Assembly (NCBI RefSeq): GCF_964275005.1
Contig: NC_092705.1
Coordinates: 16,147,385-16,211,384 of the forward strand
Length of the DNA stretch: 64,000 nt
From: Diadema setosum
Lineage: Eukaryota > Echinodermata > Echinoidea > Diadematoida > Diadematidae
Reading direction: 5' to 3'
Shown: piece after piece, positions 11,612-25,373 of the stretch
Layout: each line of letters opens with the position of its first letter
How positions within the stretch are numbered: position 1 is the stretch's first letter
Notes under the pieces: model-generated
Seen by the model: only the letters and a program-made list of their open reading frames with translations
Databases searched by the model: none
Told to the model about the DNA's origin: nothing
Position numbers and translations under genes: made by a program

Positions 11612-14600
11612 TTACAGGATGCCACCAGACCATCGGTGGAGGTAGGAGCCTAGCTGGGACCCAGGCTTCTGTGTGGCATCCTCACCTAGTGAAAAACAAC
11701 AAACAAACATTCAAACATAAGTCAATTTTCAGCTTTCTGCAACTTTGCAAAATCTGCTTATCAAAACTATAAAATTCTCCAATATTCAACATACGTTCTT
11801 CTTATGGAAAGAACACCTTTCTCCTGGAATTCAATTACTAATGACTAGAAATTATGATAATATTCACTGACTAAAAACGAGTGGTGATAATAAAACATTT
11901 TTATGATAGCTTGGACTCTGCTTTCCTCCCACAACATATTAATCTTTTTCAGTGATATTAGTGCTATTTTAGAAATCTGTAATATGGCTCCAGGCACATT
12001 GAAAGACCATTCACCATAAAATGTGAAATTAAATCCACACAAAGCTTTCTACCATGCTTTCATTACTTGCTTGTCCACTTTAAATTCACTCATGCATTAA
12101 AACTTTTCTGTCTTCATAGAGCTGTTGACTTATTGCACACCTGCCACCCATGCAGCTCGACAAACAGGAACACATGGGAGTAAAACTTGCAAAAAATGGG
12201 AAAATTCATCAATCGCCCATACACTACAACGGACAGACAGTCATGAAAATGGACATACAGCATTTGTTTAAGCTTCTGCTTCCTCCATCCCTCTCCCCCC
12301 CCAAAAAAAAAAAAAAAAAAAATCACAACAAACATACAAAAATATTCCACTAAAATAGAAACAGTTAGCAGCTATGTATAACTGAGTAATTTGTTCATCA
12401 ACGAACTTATTATCAAGACCTTTACTTTTTTCCATGATATGATCTCTTATGTATTTTTATACCTTGAGCAATGGTAGCCAGTTGTTTAATCTCAGCATCA
12501 CTCAGTTTCAGCATGGTTTTCAGGACAGGGATCAAGCGACCTTTCTCATCACCTTGAGGTAGGAATATGAACTGCGAGGAATGGATGAATGGATGGATAA
12601 AACTTCAAATTAATCATCATGAATCATGATCATATACCTTACTCTATGCAATGTCATCCAATCAACTGGAATGCATTCATCTCATTAGACTTATCAGTCA
12701 GTTTAAGAATTACCATTGCCATTATCATCATGTCTGAGTAACCAGCTATTTGATAATCTCTTTCCCTAGTGGGATTTTCAAAATATTTCTTTTTCCCCCC
12801 CTGTAGTTTCCTCCACATAAATATCAGTACTTTGACCACTACAGTATTCATCGCATAATCGGGCATCTGATAATCGGGATCCTCGCTTAAATGACATACG
12901 CTTCCCAGAAACATTTCCAATGCATGTTATTTTCACTGGATAATTGGGGGGGGGGGGACCTCTGATAAACGGGACAATTTTTCTTCAAGCGATCTTTGAT
13001 TTTGTTGATATTTTACACAAAAAATCTACCAAAATACCACAACAATATTTCAAAGATTCCCTATCAGTTATCGTTTACATCGAACTGACAAAGCAAGCTT
13101 CGGACTGGTGTGTTTTGACCTCCGTCCATCCAGTACACGTACATGCATAGCCACGAAAGCGCCGTGTATAAGCATCCATGCCATTGCGAAACACAAGCTT
13201 TCGCGAACATTCTTCTTCCCTACATAAGCAAAGCCATGTGCTCGCTTGCAATTCCTACTCAGAGAGTTGACAGAAGAAGAACCCGGTTGCGTTTACTCTA
13301 CAGTACATCATTGCGAGAATGCAGGGAGAGCTAGAGGGTCGCGCCGAGGGGTAGCGTGGTTGTGTATTCATGTACAGTTGTACATGTACAGTGTGTCAGT
13401 ATGCATGTGTCTGTGTGTGTGTGTGTGTGTGCCGAACAATATCTATGGCGTTAATTCCCTCTTACTTAGTAATATTACACAGGGGCATTACATTATGAAG
13501 GACATTTCATAACAATCTGCACTTAGCACAAAGCAACTTTTATCTTTCAAAGGTTTTTTGTAGTCTATTCTTCTTCAAACCCTTTTATAAATAGGATTTT
13601 AATACTACAGTGTAATTTCACTGGTCCCAAAGTGTTTGTTATGATGAGAGTCCATCATACTACTTTCTGCACTCATCTCTCACCTTCAGCACCACGTTCT
13701 TGAGGTATTCCATGTTGGCGATTGCATTCTCCCTGGCCTGGTTGCGTTCCAGCCGCCTGATCTCCTCCTTTAGGACTTTGGCCTGCTCTGTCAGTCGCAG
13801 GATGGTTGCCTCGTTCTCACCGGTTATCTTCAAAACACATAGTGGTATGTTCACATGTGGATGGATGTTCAAGTCACACAGTTGAACATTAAATCCATAA
13901 CACACAGAACAAAGCAAATTTCCGCTGCTCTGTTTTCAAGATGACATCAATCTTTTTTATTCTCACTAGAACTCTGCAATACTGGAGGTGGCTGTAGAGA
14001 ATAGAAACTTTTTCCCTGTCATCATAACGCCGATATTTAATTTCTTTAATATCAGGCAAACTACAACACAGCACACTCTGTTGCATCAAATACGTGTCAT
14101 GGGTTAATATGCTTTCAACATTTCTTTGTGACACACAAGTCTCTCCTATTTCTATGGTGTGGCATCCCACAACAATATCCAGTAGAAATGCTTGAATTGA
14201 GACTACGACACGATGGAAAATGATCAATGCTGCAGGAAACAAAACAATTTGACATTGCATTCATAATGGCAATTGCAAAATGATATTGACTGTAGACAGA
14301 AAGTTTGCTTCCTCCAACTTGCCATGCTTTGCAATGAGTTGTAAATTTTATGTATTTTGTTCCAAGGTTTGAGTAAAGCAGTCACAGAGATGACCGCTAC
14401 ACTCACCTCCGTGAAGTGGTCAATTCTGTGCTGGGCAGCGGTCAGTTTGCCCTTCAGCTGCTCCTCTTCCGCCGTCGAGCTGACCGTGCTCAGGATGCTC
14501 TGCCGGTCGTCCGTCGGCGAGGACAGCAGCTGGGCGAAGGGGACGCTGGGCGTGGTCGGGGGGCTCTGGGCGGGACCCGAGGTGATGAGGGGGGTGAGGA

Positions 14601-17600
14601 CAGGGCGTATCTTTTCAGTGTCCGTGTTCTCCATGCCCTACAGAAGGCGACACGGGGAAAGGTGAATAAACAGAGCATGAACAAAAAATTCCATCATTCC
14701 TGTTGCAGCGTGCAAGTTTTCACAGTGGTTCTCTGTGGATGTATAATCTTTAGTGGGACCTGCAATATTTCTTAAACTTGTAATTATAGTAGAAGCAGGA
14801 CACTACAGGCATTTAGTTAATGGGTTTCTCATCTGCAAATGTTGAATTATTTACCTATGTAGCATTGCGTATGATTTCTCTTGTTCTTCTTGTTGCAAAA
14901 CCAGCTGACCAGAAAAACTGAGTGGAAAAGAGAGTGGCACCTACATAGACACACCAATACACGAACTACACAATATCATTGATGATAATAATAGAACACA
15001 TTTATTTTTCATCATCTATATAGTACAACTATTCTGAGGTGCACTGTAGGGGGCCTACAGCAGGAGGAGGAGAAGAAAATACAATATGCTACAGACAATT
15101 ACAAACTTGTGTCAGCTACATGTATGTAATGTATGTTTTTGTGAATAAAGACCGTTTTCAGATTTGCTTTGAGTAATGTTTACAAAGAATGGATATGAGG
15201 AGGTAACTGACTCCACAAACATTGTGCAACAGCTGAGAAAGCTCAGGCTCTGAATGACGACTTTGTCCTTAGAGTTACAAGTAAGTTCTTACCAGCAGAA
15301 TGGAGGCTAAAACTTGGCAAATTTTCCAAAATAAAACATCAGACCACCCACCTCTGCCTGCTCCCTCTCCCCTGGCATGGAGCGGATTGCCGCCTCCAGA
15401 GGATTCTCTCGGCTCATCTCCAGCGGGGTGCGGTTTGGCGCCACCACCAGGGCGTTGTTTCGCTGGATCTCCTGCTGGGCGCGATACAGCTGGTTCTCGG
15501 TGGACTCAAGCTGGCGCTGTAGGCTGTCCGTGGTGCGGTGGTGGTCCTCTTGCAGCTGCCGCATCTGAACCTGGGGAGAAAAGTTTGATAGTGACAGGCG
15601 TTAAGGGGCCCTACGCATTGCAGTTTTGTTCTCTCATCCCTGGACGGTATACTGTAAAACTAAACATTTTCCAGCGTGATAAACTGATGCAAATTTCCTT
15701 TACACAAGATTTGCGAAAGTAAAATGTGTGCAAAAGATTTTGTCTACACGATGCACTGAACACCAGAGGCAATTTGCAAAAGTTTCAAGCTGGGAGCTGG
15801 TTCTGGCCTGAGAATCTTGCAAAAATGGCTGTCATGAAGTGAAAAATCATGTCAAAATTTTATAAAACAAATAATGCACACAATGTGGTCTGGTATTAGT
15901 GAAGTTCTTCACCCTCGGTTACTTTGAAAATGTCCAAGAAACACTTGGCTTCTCCTCATGTGTTTTGGAGTGCTTGGCAGTTACCATCAGGCGGATAATT
16001 CTACTAAAATCTTCTGTAATGTATATTATGTAGTGGGTACTGAAACACCAGAAATTTTCACCTGCATAAAATTTTCATGAATTCTGTGAGGAGCCAAGAT
16101 TTGCAAAATTGAAATGCAGGTGAAAGTTCTTGTCCTATACTAATAAAGGGAATTCCAGTGGCAATTTACAAAAATTTCAGGCCACAAATATCTCTGGTTT
16201 TACAGTGTGTACCATTTATGAGATCTGTGAAGAAGATTTCAATAATTTATACCTTGAAAGAGTTTGTCAATGCTTCATTCTGGGCCGTCAGTTCTTTGAT
16301 GGACTCTGTGTGTTCCATGTTCCTGGCATGGGCCTCAATCCTCATCTTTTCAAATCTGAGAGACAAAAGAGAGAAAAGAAAGGTCTCTCAATAGAAATCC
16401 CTCCAGTCTAAGAGGGATAATTCCATTCACATCCTCAAAGCGGACAAGGGGAATGCAACTGTGGTGATGGATAAAGAGGATTACGAGACAGAGATTCAAA
16501 TTCTGCTGGATACCGACATCTACAAGAAACTACCAAGAGACTCAACACCAGCTCTTGAACACACGGTTAATGACAAGCTCCTTTTGCTACAGCGGAGAGA
16601 CAGTTTGTCTCAAACCCTGTACTGGAAACTATGCAGGTCATCGGGCATGTGCTCGATACTCTTTGGACAACCAAAGATCCCCAAGCCGGACATTCCACTC
16701 AGACCTATCGTTTCCACCAAGGGCTTCTCCCATGTACGGCCTAGCTCAACACCTGGCTTCTATCTTACAGCCTCTTGGTGGCCAGAATGTACATCACATG
16801 AAGAACTTCAAGCATTCCATTGACCAGGTCCATCATATGACAGTCTCAAATAGCAACCTCCTCATCAGTTTTGACGATGAATTGCTTTGAACAAGTGTGC
16901 CACGATGCCTGCGCTACCATCCTGAGGATTTCTACCAGACAGAACCAAACTGTCTCCATCTGAAATTCATGACTTGATAGGGACGTGCCTCAATTCCACC
17001 TCTTTCAGATGGAGATGCACTTTTTATCAGCAAAAAGAAGGAGCAGTGATGGGGTCCCATTGTCCCCAATCATTGCAAATCTGTTCATGGAAAACTTTGA
17101 CGAGATGGCACTACAGACAGCAACCCTCCGATCAAAGTGTAGCTCAGATATGTGGATGACACTTTTGTTTGGCAGCAGGGTGCCAAGGAAATTAACAACT
17201 TCCTTCATCACCTTGCAAAGAAAAGTATAAACAAAGACTACATAACAATCATGATTCCTCCAACTGTTTCAGAAATTAGACAAAATGCCTGGACGCCTGG
17301 AACGAGTCTTGGCCCACATCCACACATGGTCGTCATTTATATTTTATTCACAATGATGTCAAACAACCTTTCCCCATCAATTGTATTTGGCGTCGTGACG
17401 AAATCATCATTCATCGACTTAGAATGGGTCATGCTCGTCTACTTGCTTATCTACACTTAATCCATAAACACCCAACTGGCCTTTGCTATATCTGCAATAC
17501 TCCAGACACTGTAGGGCATTACTTGCTCTACTGTACATGATTCATAAATCAACGTATTGCACTAGCACAAAGATTAAATAAATCTGTTCTGGAATTGTCT

Positions 17601-20600
17601 GATCTTCTCTCAAATCAGCAGTCTATGGATTTCCTTACTTAGTATGTTAAAGACACAAACCATTATTTTCATCTCTGATTTTTTTTTTTCTCCCTCTTTC
17701 ACTATACCTACATTATACATAGTGTTGTAGAGGTTTTTTTCATTGATTGTATTCACTATTTTGTTTATTTTTAGTTTAATACCTATTCACAGGATTGACT
17801 TGATCCTGTCCATCACAACGCTGTTCTTTGTTCTACCGTTACCTTTTCTCTTAGGTTCAATGGAAGTGCATCGATCTCTATGAGTGAGAGTTATCTTTCA
17901 CTTTCCAAGTTTCTCTAGCAGACGTCCTCAGAGGATTTTTTGAATACATGTCTTGGTAACGGGCTGACCCTATGTCAGAGAGGAGCTCAGCACCCTCCAA
18001 CTCCCTAGCTGTTTTCTCTGTTCTGTCTTCATCCTTTCCACTGCTCTTCTATCACCCTTTTTGTTCCACAATGTCCCTGCCTACAAGGCTAATAATAAGC
18101 TAACATCCTAGGCTGATCAGGCAATTATAGGCGCCTGCCCTCAGGGAAGGCTGAGACTTCACGGGCATCGGCGGGTGGGTTGAGGACCCGCCCGCCAACG
18201 GGAATGGCGTAACCCTGCACTTAGGTGCAGGAGTAGGCAGGCGACATCTGTTTTCATTAAAAACTATCCCCTTTTTTCCTGTGATTATCTGACTTGTAAA
18301 TATTAATCATGAATATGATAAGATATTTTGTAAATAATTAGTAGCAGTGCAGGTTTTTGTAGTTGAATCATTTAAATAAATATATTTTTTGGAGCAAATT
18401 GCCCAACCAGCAGAGAGCTCCATAAACTTAAAACAACAACAATTTTAGTTGGCACTGACTGGGGAGCTGGAGAACTCATACAGCAACATTACATGTAGTT
18501 TATAAAGCAGTTACAATGACAGGGCCCTCTGGTAGAGCAGTGGCAACACTGAAGAGGCTACCCTGGATAGATAAGACATTCTTATTCTCATTCTTATTCT
18601 TATTCTCATTCTTATTCTTATTCATTCTTATTCTTATTCTCATTCTTATTCTTATCTATTGTTGTTGTTGTTGTTGTTGTTATTATTATCATTATTATTA
18701 TTGTTATAATTCAATATATTTTGGATTACAGATGCATTGTGTATGATTAAACCCCTAAACACAGTATATGAAAGATAGATTACAATCAATTCAGTATCAA
18801 TGTTTGAAGATTATTACAGGAGCTGCTATAGCTACCTCAACTGAGGCACTCCAGAAAGAGTGTGGGGAAATAACCCCTGGATCTACAAAGACAATATCTC
18901 ACTGACTCCTCTGAACTTTATTAGATCCTTTGAAATCACTTCTGTTACGTTGCTGGCAATACAAGACATGTCAATAGGAAGCTGGCAGAGAACCACCTTA
19001 GACGGAAGCATTGAGAAGTTAGAGGCATTCCCTATTGGCATCTGGTTGTACCACACATTTCCTACCATATCAAGAACAGGATAGCCAATAAGAAAGATGT
19101 TACAGAAGGAAGAATTTTCTGATGATTTAACACAGATCCTGAGATGTTTTCTCCCAACAAGAGAACAAAATATCTTCTTCTGCCTTTTATGTGCCAGAAT
19201 TTAAATATTACGTATCCCCCCTGTCTCCATGTACAGACTGGAACTCACAGCCATTCTAATGGCCTTGGAATGGTTAGAAATAAACCACATACAAACACTC
19301 TGTTGATTTTCACTGATTTCTTTAGATATCCACCTTACAGGCAATAGACTGTTGAGATTTCTTTCCTCTCGTCTTCGAAATTTTGTGTAATATTACACAT
19401 CTACACAAAAAAGGAACCAATTTGTTTTTTGAGTGGGTTCCCTCTCATTGTGGAAACCATCTCTTATGTTCTGTTGTTTTCCAAAACATACTCCAAAGAA
19501 TGAATTCTTTTATTCAAACGCTCAAAGATCTTATCTAAAGATCTCACATTACAATATCTGCTTCTATATGATGAGCTCCGCCAGAAATGTCTCCTATCCT
19601 ACATGAAACCCACTGGCATATATGCCAGAATGAAGCGCGTTTAAGCACCACCAACAAAAATTCACTCATTCTCTTGAAAACGGCAAGAACATGCTTGCTG
19701 AAACATCGGGAGTGGGTAGGCCTTTTTCAGGGCCACATACATACCCAGGAAAGAATATGTGGTGCACCGTTAAGCCTTCTATCACATAAAATTCTACCGG
19801 CTTCAAAGATTTCATGGAGATGAAAACTTAATTTTGGGAAATATTACACAAACAGATACAAACATTCTACAAGCAGGCAGACAATCTGCCAGGGACATGA
19901 CCAGACATGACCCCCAGAGATACAGACAGACTGTAAGGAGATGATTTAAATCTTATTCTAATACTCTTCAGTTCGAGAGCAAGTTAATTTGAATAGGAAT
20001 TTATTTGTCGGGTGGGTGGCATCCCACAGGTGTTCAACAACTATTGTCCCCAGCACCCAGTGCGAGCTGGAGATGCATAGTTAAGTTTGCAGCAGCCCGT
20101 GTATGAAGGCAGGCTCACAACACAGTGAAGCTGCCACACCCCTGTCTTGCCACCAGACAGAACAGACGCTGCCTCGCCAAGCAGTGATGCCTGAGCTGGG
20201 GTGTCTAAGGCCTAACTGTAAGTCCAGGTTTTATCTTTAATTTTGTAATGTTAATAATGGTTTGAGTTTGTTCAGACATGAATTGACATTGTATATTTAT
20301 ATTTTGGCGTTAAGCCGTACCCCGTACATACTGGTATGAGGACAGTTTAGAAGTTTGGAAGTTAGTTTATATACATATAGATGTATGGTTTGATTATGTG
20401 ATTTCACCTCAATAAATGTACTTATGATTTCAACGGTACTCCATCTCCTCCGATATATTTCATTTTGGGTGGTCTAACAGCCTTATCTAGACTAATGAGT
20501 AAGCTCACGTGGTAACACACTGTGACAAAGACAGGTGAACAAGCACAAACATATACACACACAACGTGTGACCTCAACCCACCTTTCCTTCCAAGCCGCT

Positions 20601-23254
20601 TCCTTCCCCTCCAAGTCCTGCACCATCTCACTATGTCTCTGCAGCAGCCTCTCATGTTCTCCCTGCAACAGCTCGTGCTCACTGGACAGCGCCCCCAACT
20701 TGTCGGCGCTCTCCTTCAGGCGGTTGCGCAGACCCTGCACCATCTTCTCTGCCTCCTCCCGCTCGCCCGCCTCCATTCCCATGGCAACGGTGTGCGACTC
20801 GCGCGTCTTCTGCTGCTTGAGCACGCTGTGAACTCTCACCTGATGGTTGACAACAGATGAAGCATGTGTATGTTGTATGCGTATGTGACATTATATGGAC
20901 TAAGAGAGATTCCTCATTCAAAATAGAACACTGAAGAAAATACATGTATAAATCCTTTCTCAACTTCTGCCCAAGACTGTACTCAAAACTGCTGAAGATC
21001 ATTCGGCTGTATATCAAACTCTGTCCTATCATTATTAGAACTGATCACAGAATTTTACACCAAGAGAAATGCTTTGGTACAACCACTGCAGCACCAGTTG
21101 ATCTGCAGGCCAAATCCCAATCATCAAAAATGTCAGTGAAGTATGCATGAGAGGGCTTGAAATGTATCTACAAGAAGCTAATTTGAACAGAAAAGGCCCC
21201 TGAAATTTGATCCTGCCACTGCCTGATTTAGGGATTTTGCCTGTAAATATGACATTCTTACAACTATGCATTTCCAAGTTTCCATAGATGGTGCTTGTAA
21301 AGACTAAATGGATTGTGAGTGACATCTTTGCTTTTCACCTTGTAGCTCTCAAATTCAGCCTGGGATGCAGCCAGCTCACTGCGAGACAGCTCCAAGTCAT
21401 CTTGCAGAAGGCTAGCCTTCTGTTCCAGACTCCGCACTGTCCTCATGTTGGCCTCATTGGATGCACGAATCTAAAAGTCACACACATCCCAAGAGGAGAG
21501 AGAACAGGTGGAAGTCTAAGCAGGCGGAAGATGCTGCATAGTTACTGGTATACAAATTTACATTTTCAACCTTCATGTTTGTTTATCAAGTATTTTCAAC
21601 GGTTCAATTTAAGGCAGATGTAACAGCCCCAAACAATATTTCCAAATGGAAAATGAACCAGAAGAAACTAGAAATGTCGCTATGGCGACTGGTATGCCTC
21701 CGCCATAATGCATGGTTCTCCGAATAGGCCTATAGCACAATGTCTTGACAATGTGTGATGACAGTTTCACATAACTGGCAAAATATTAAAAATGACAGGT
21801 TTGTCACAAATGCATTGAATGTTCACTTTCCTTGAACTAGGTTTATTTGGATGAATGGCTATACTGTCTAATGAGAGTGCAGGTATTTAGGGATTTGTAC
21901 CCATCTTTTGACCCTTTTATAAGTTTAAAGGGTGTGTACAGTTCTGGTCGAGGTGAGGATTTAGCTTTTAACGTTTTGCGAGATATTCAGAAACCACTCT
22001 ATGAGATGTCAAAGAGCATGCAATTTTAAGGGGTATCAAAAGTTTATTTGATGAAAATCGGTTTTGAAGTGGCCGAGATATCCAAAAACAAGGTGAAACA
22101 AAGAATTCTTTATAAAGTTGAGGCCTGTCGTCTTTTATTATTATCACTTTTTTGGACATTTCAGCCATTTGAAAACCAATTTTCATCAAATAAATGTTGA
22201 ATCCTTCTTAAAATTACATGCTCTTTCATATTTCATAAGATGTTTCTCATTATCTCACTTAGGAATGTAAAAAACATGAATCCCTACCCCACCCATTACT
22301 GTACATCCCCTTTAAAGAAGAAGTGAAATTTAGCACTTTCTCTTGACCTTTGACCTTTTGGCCTTTGACTTTCTGACAAGAAACTTCCAAGAGAATCTGT
22401 ATTGGGTATTACATGCAAGGAAAAATTCCACAGGCATTGCACAGATGAGAGGGAAATAATGACAATTTGATGAGTTGACCTCGACCTTTGACCCCTGACC
22501 TTTGACCCATGACCTATAAATACCCTAAATGATCACTGTTAGTCAGTACATGCATATATATTAATTTCCATGAAGATATATCTTGAAATATTTGTGAGAT
22601 ATGGAGAAAAAAGTTAAATTTTAACATTTTCACTTGACCTTTGACCCTTGACCTTTGACCCCATGACCCTAAAATCCAAACAAAGTATTATCCCCTCAGG
22701 ATATACCCTCATACCAAGTTTGATGTAAAACCACCACACGGTTCTTGAGATATCGACAAAAACGAAACGGGACGGACTGACGGACGGACGACCCGAAAAC
22801 GGAATGCCTCCGCCAAATAACAAAAGGACAACATCTAGTTCTTGTCCACTATAGTTTCCTTTGATATGATGAAATAAATATTGAGGAAACTGTTTTAAAA
22901 ACAGACACCTACCTGATCTTTGAGTCTCTGGCTCTCCGATGCCATCTTGGCCTGTTCTATCTTGTGGTGCTCCATCTGCTGGTTCAGGAACTCCACCTGA
23001 CCATAGAGGGCGGCCTCCGCGCTGCGCTGCTCCGTTTCCGCCTTCTTGGAGTCGGCCAGCTCCTTCTTGGTCTTGACCAGCATCCCCTTCAGCTTGTTGG
23101 CTCGCTCCTCTGCCTGGTCACGCTGGTTGCCCACAGCAACTGCGATGCATGGTGGTGGTGGTGATGGTAGTGGCAGTGGTGGTGATGATGAGGATGATGA
23201 TGATGATGATGAAGATGATGATGAAGATGATGATGATGACGATGACGATGATGG

Positions 23255-23303
<49 letters not shown>

Positions 23304-25305
23304 AGAAGACAAAGAATATGAATAATAATAACGACTACAACAAAAGCAATGACAAAGTCATATTAACCTAGAGTAGCCTAACAAGTGTAGGGACAATGTT
23401 CTGAACACAGGACTTTACCATTACATTACAGTAAATTACCAACACACTGCCAGGCACCTCAGTCAGTCCGCAGCACCCGATAATTCGCTCGTATTTATTC
23501 AACTCGTATGCAAGCCCGCTTTAGGCTTGCATACGTAATGAGCTGCGTAAGGGGATTTTGTCCTTGGGCTTTCGGCTACAAAAATACACCTTATGTTCAC
23601 AAATTTGGTATCAAATTCAAGGAAAATATGTAAACTATCGTCACATGTTACTCAAATTATTGTGAATGAAAAATATCATAGCGTAATTTGAGCTTGAAAA
23701 ATGATGAAAAAAGTAATTCGTGCAGTACACTTTCAAGACGTCAAAAAAATACCAAATTCACCTTGCGTCTCAATGAAAATACTTTATTTGGTAGTCCATC
23801 TCCTAATCTTTGTATCCATGTAAATATCTTGACAATTTGTTGCTTAATCCGGTCAGGAACCAGTAAAGTATACATCGATGTCAGTGCTGATCAGCTTGAA
23901 ACCGTGCAATCTCAAGAGTAAGCTCTCTCATTGGACAGCGCCTGCACTCAGCGCTTGCATTACGTCATTACGTTGCTACATAACGGTTTCATGCAACTTG
24001 CGGTTTCTTGGCACGCTTGTAGTTCAAGCGCTGAACGCACGCACTGTCCAATGAGAGAGCTCTTTCGCACCACTGTACACTTTGTGCGGAGCATACTTCT
24101 GGCTTAGGAGTGAATTTTACAGACATTTCAAAACGGAAAAACTAGTATAAATCATGCTTGCGTCTCCTTGACTCCAATATATGATGAGTATCTAAGTTTC
24201 CTCTCTACGAAAAAGCCAAAATCAGAAACAACAGTTTCTTAATCCGGTCAGGAACCAAAAAAGAACTTTAGATGACAAAATCTTCCGTGAAAAGCAGGTA
24301 AAATTTACGCAAATTCAACTGATTATATAGTCATGATAAGATCCAATGTTATAGGCAAATTTAGTATCAAAATAAAGATCAAAGTCTGGAAAACAATTTA
24401 CCGTGACTTGTAGCCATGACGAATGTATGTACAAGTCGCTACACTGTGAAAACCATAGCCCTATCAAAGTCTCGCAAAATCTCGCACGACGAGCCACCTT
24501 TCGAACGCAAAGATCGTCAACGAGAGTGCTGAATAAATCTTGCCGGATCGGCTCATTAGCATACGTGCTGCGGACTGACTGACCTGGATCAAGCAGGACA
24601 ATGACTGTAAAACATCTCGCCCATGCGGCCCAAGACAAGATTTGAACGCATCATCTCCAGTTTTCGGGTGATGAGCCTAATCTTCAATACCACAGCTTTC
24701 CCATGCAAGAACCCTTAACAATCATTCACCCATAGCGGGCACCACTCATCATGGATGCAGCCGTTATGCAAGAAGCTCTAGAGCCTCTGCCCCAGTACAA
24801 ACACAAAGGCCCGGATTCACAAAGGTAGTTCAAATTTAGTCCATGGATTAAAGAGAGCGCAAAGTATGTGTACCTTCCACATGGGGCCTTTGAGCATGCC
24901 TTCATTGTTGGATTTCTGTTGGTGAATGTGTTCTGTCATGCACGTGTACACAGTAAAAAATTTGCATAATCCATGGACTAAGTTTACACTAACGCTGTGA
25001 ATTCGGGAAATGGGAGTGTAGCTGACCAAATCTCTATCGTGTATAAACATCATGGAGACGATTCAAAAGGCCAACAAATATCCTCATTCACCTCAAGCGA
25101 CTTTCCAATTTTCAGTATCATCAAATACATATACAGACAATCATATTCAATCAATTTATGATATCTAATCTGCTTGCAGTCATGGAACTTGTGGTATACA
25201 TGTTCTCCTTTCGCATATACCATTAGCTCGACAAATAGAGTACCATGAGTTGTGATAATTACACCTACATCTGTCCATCCCAGAAAGAACATACTCTTTC
25301 AACAC

Positions 25306-25373
<68 letters not shown>

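Noticed and set aside
12690-12990. Further pogo/Tigger-like element (TAATCGGGCATCTGATAATCGGG motifs)
   Set aside because: Motifs similar to Tigger subterminal sequence occur, but I could not find matching ends or TA flanks.
20020-20480. Possible solitary LTR (TG...CA ends, AATAAA before the end)
   Set aside because: No second copy, no clear target duplication, no primer-binding site or internal domain. The resemblance is too general to call.
23046-23321. Asp-rich frame on the plus strand
   Set aside because: Translation of the GAT microsatellite and the antisense of a GCC2 exon.
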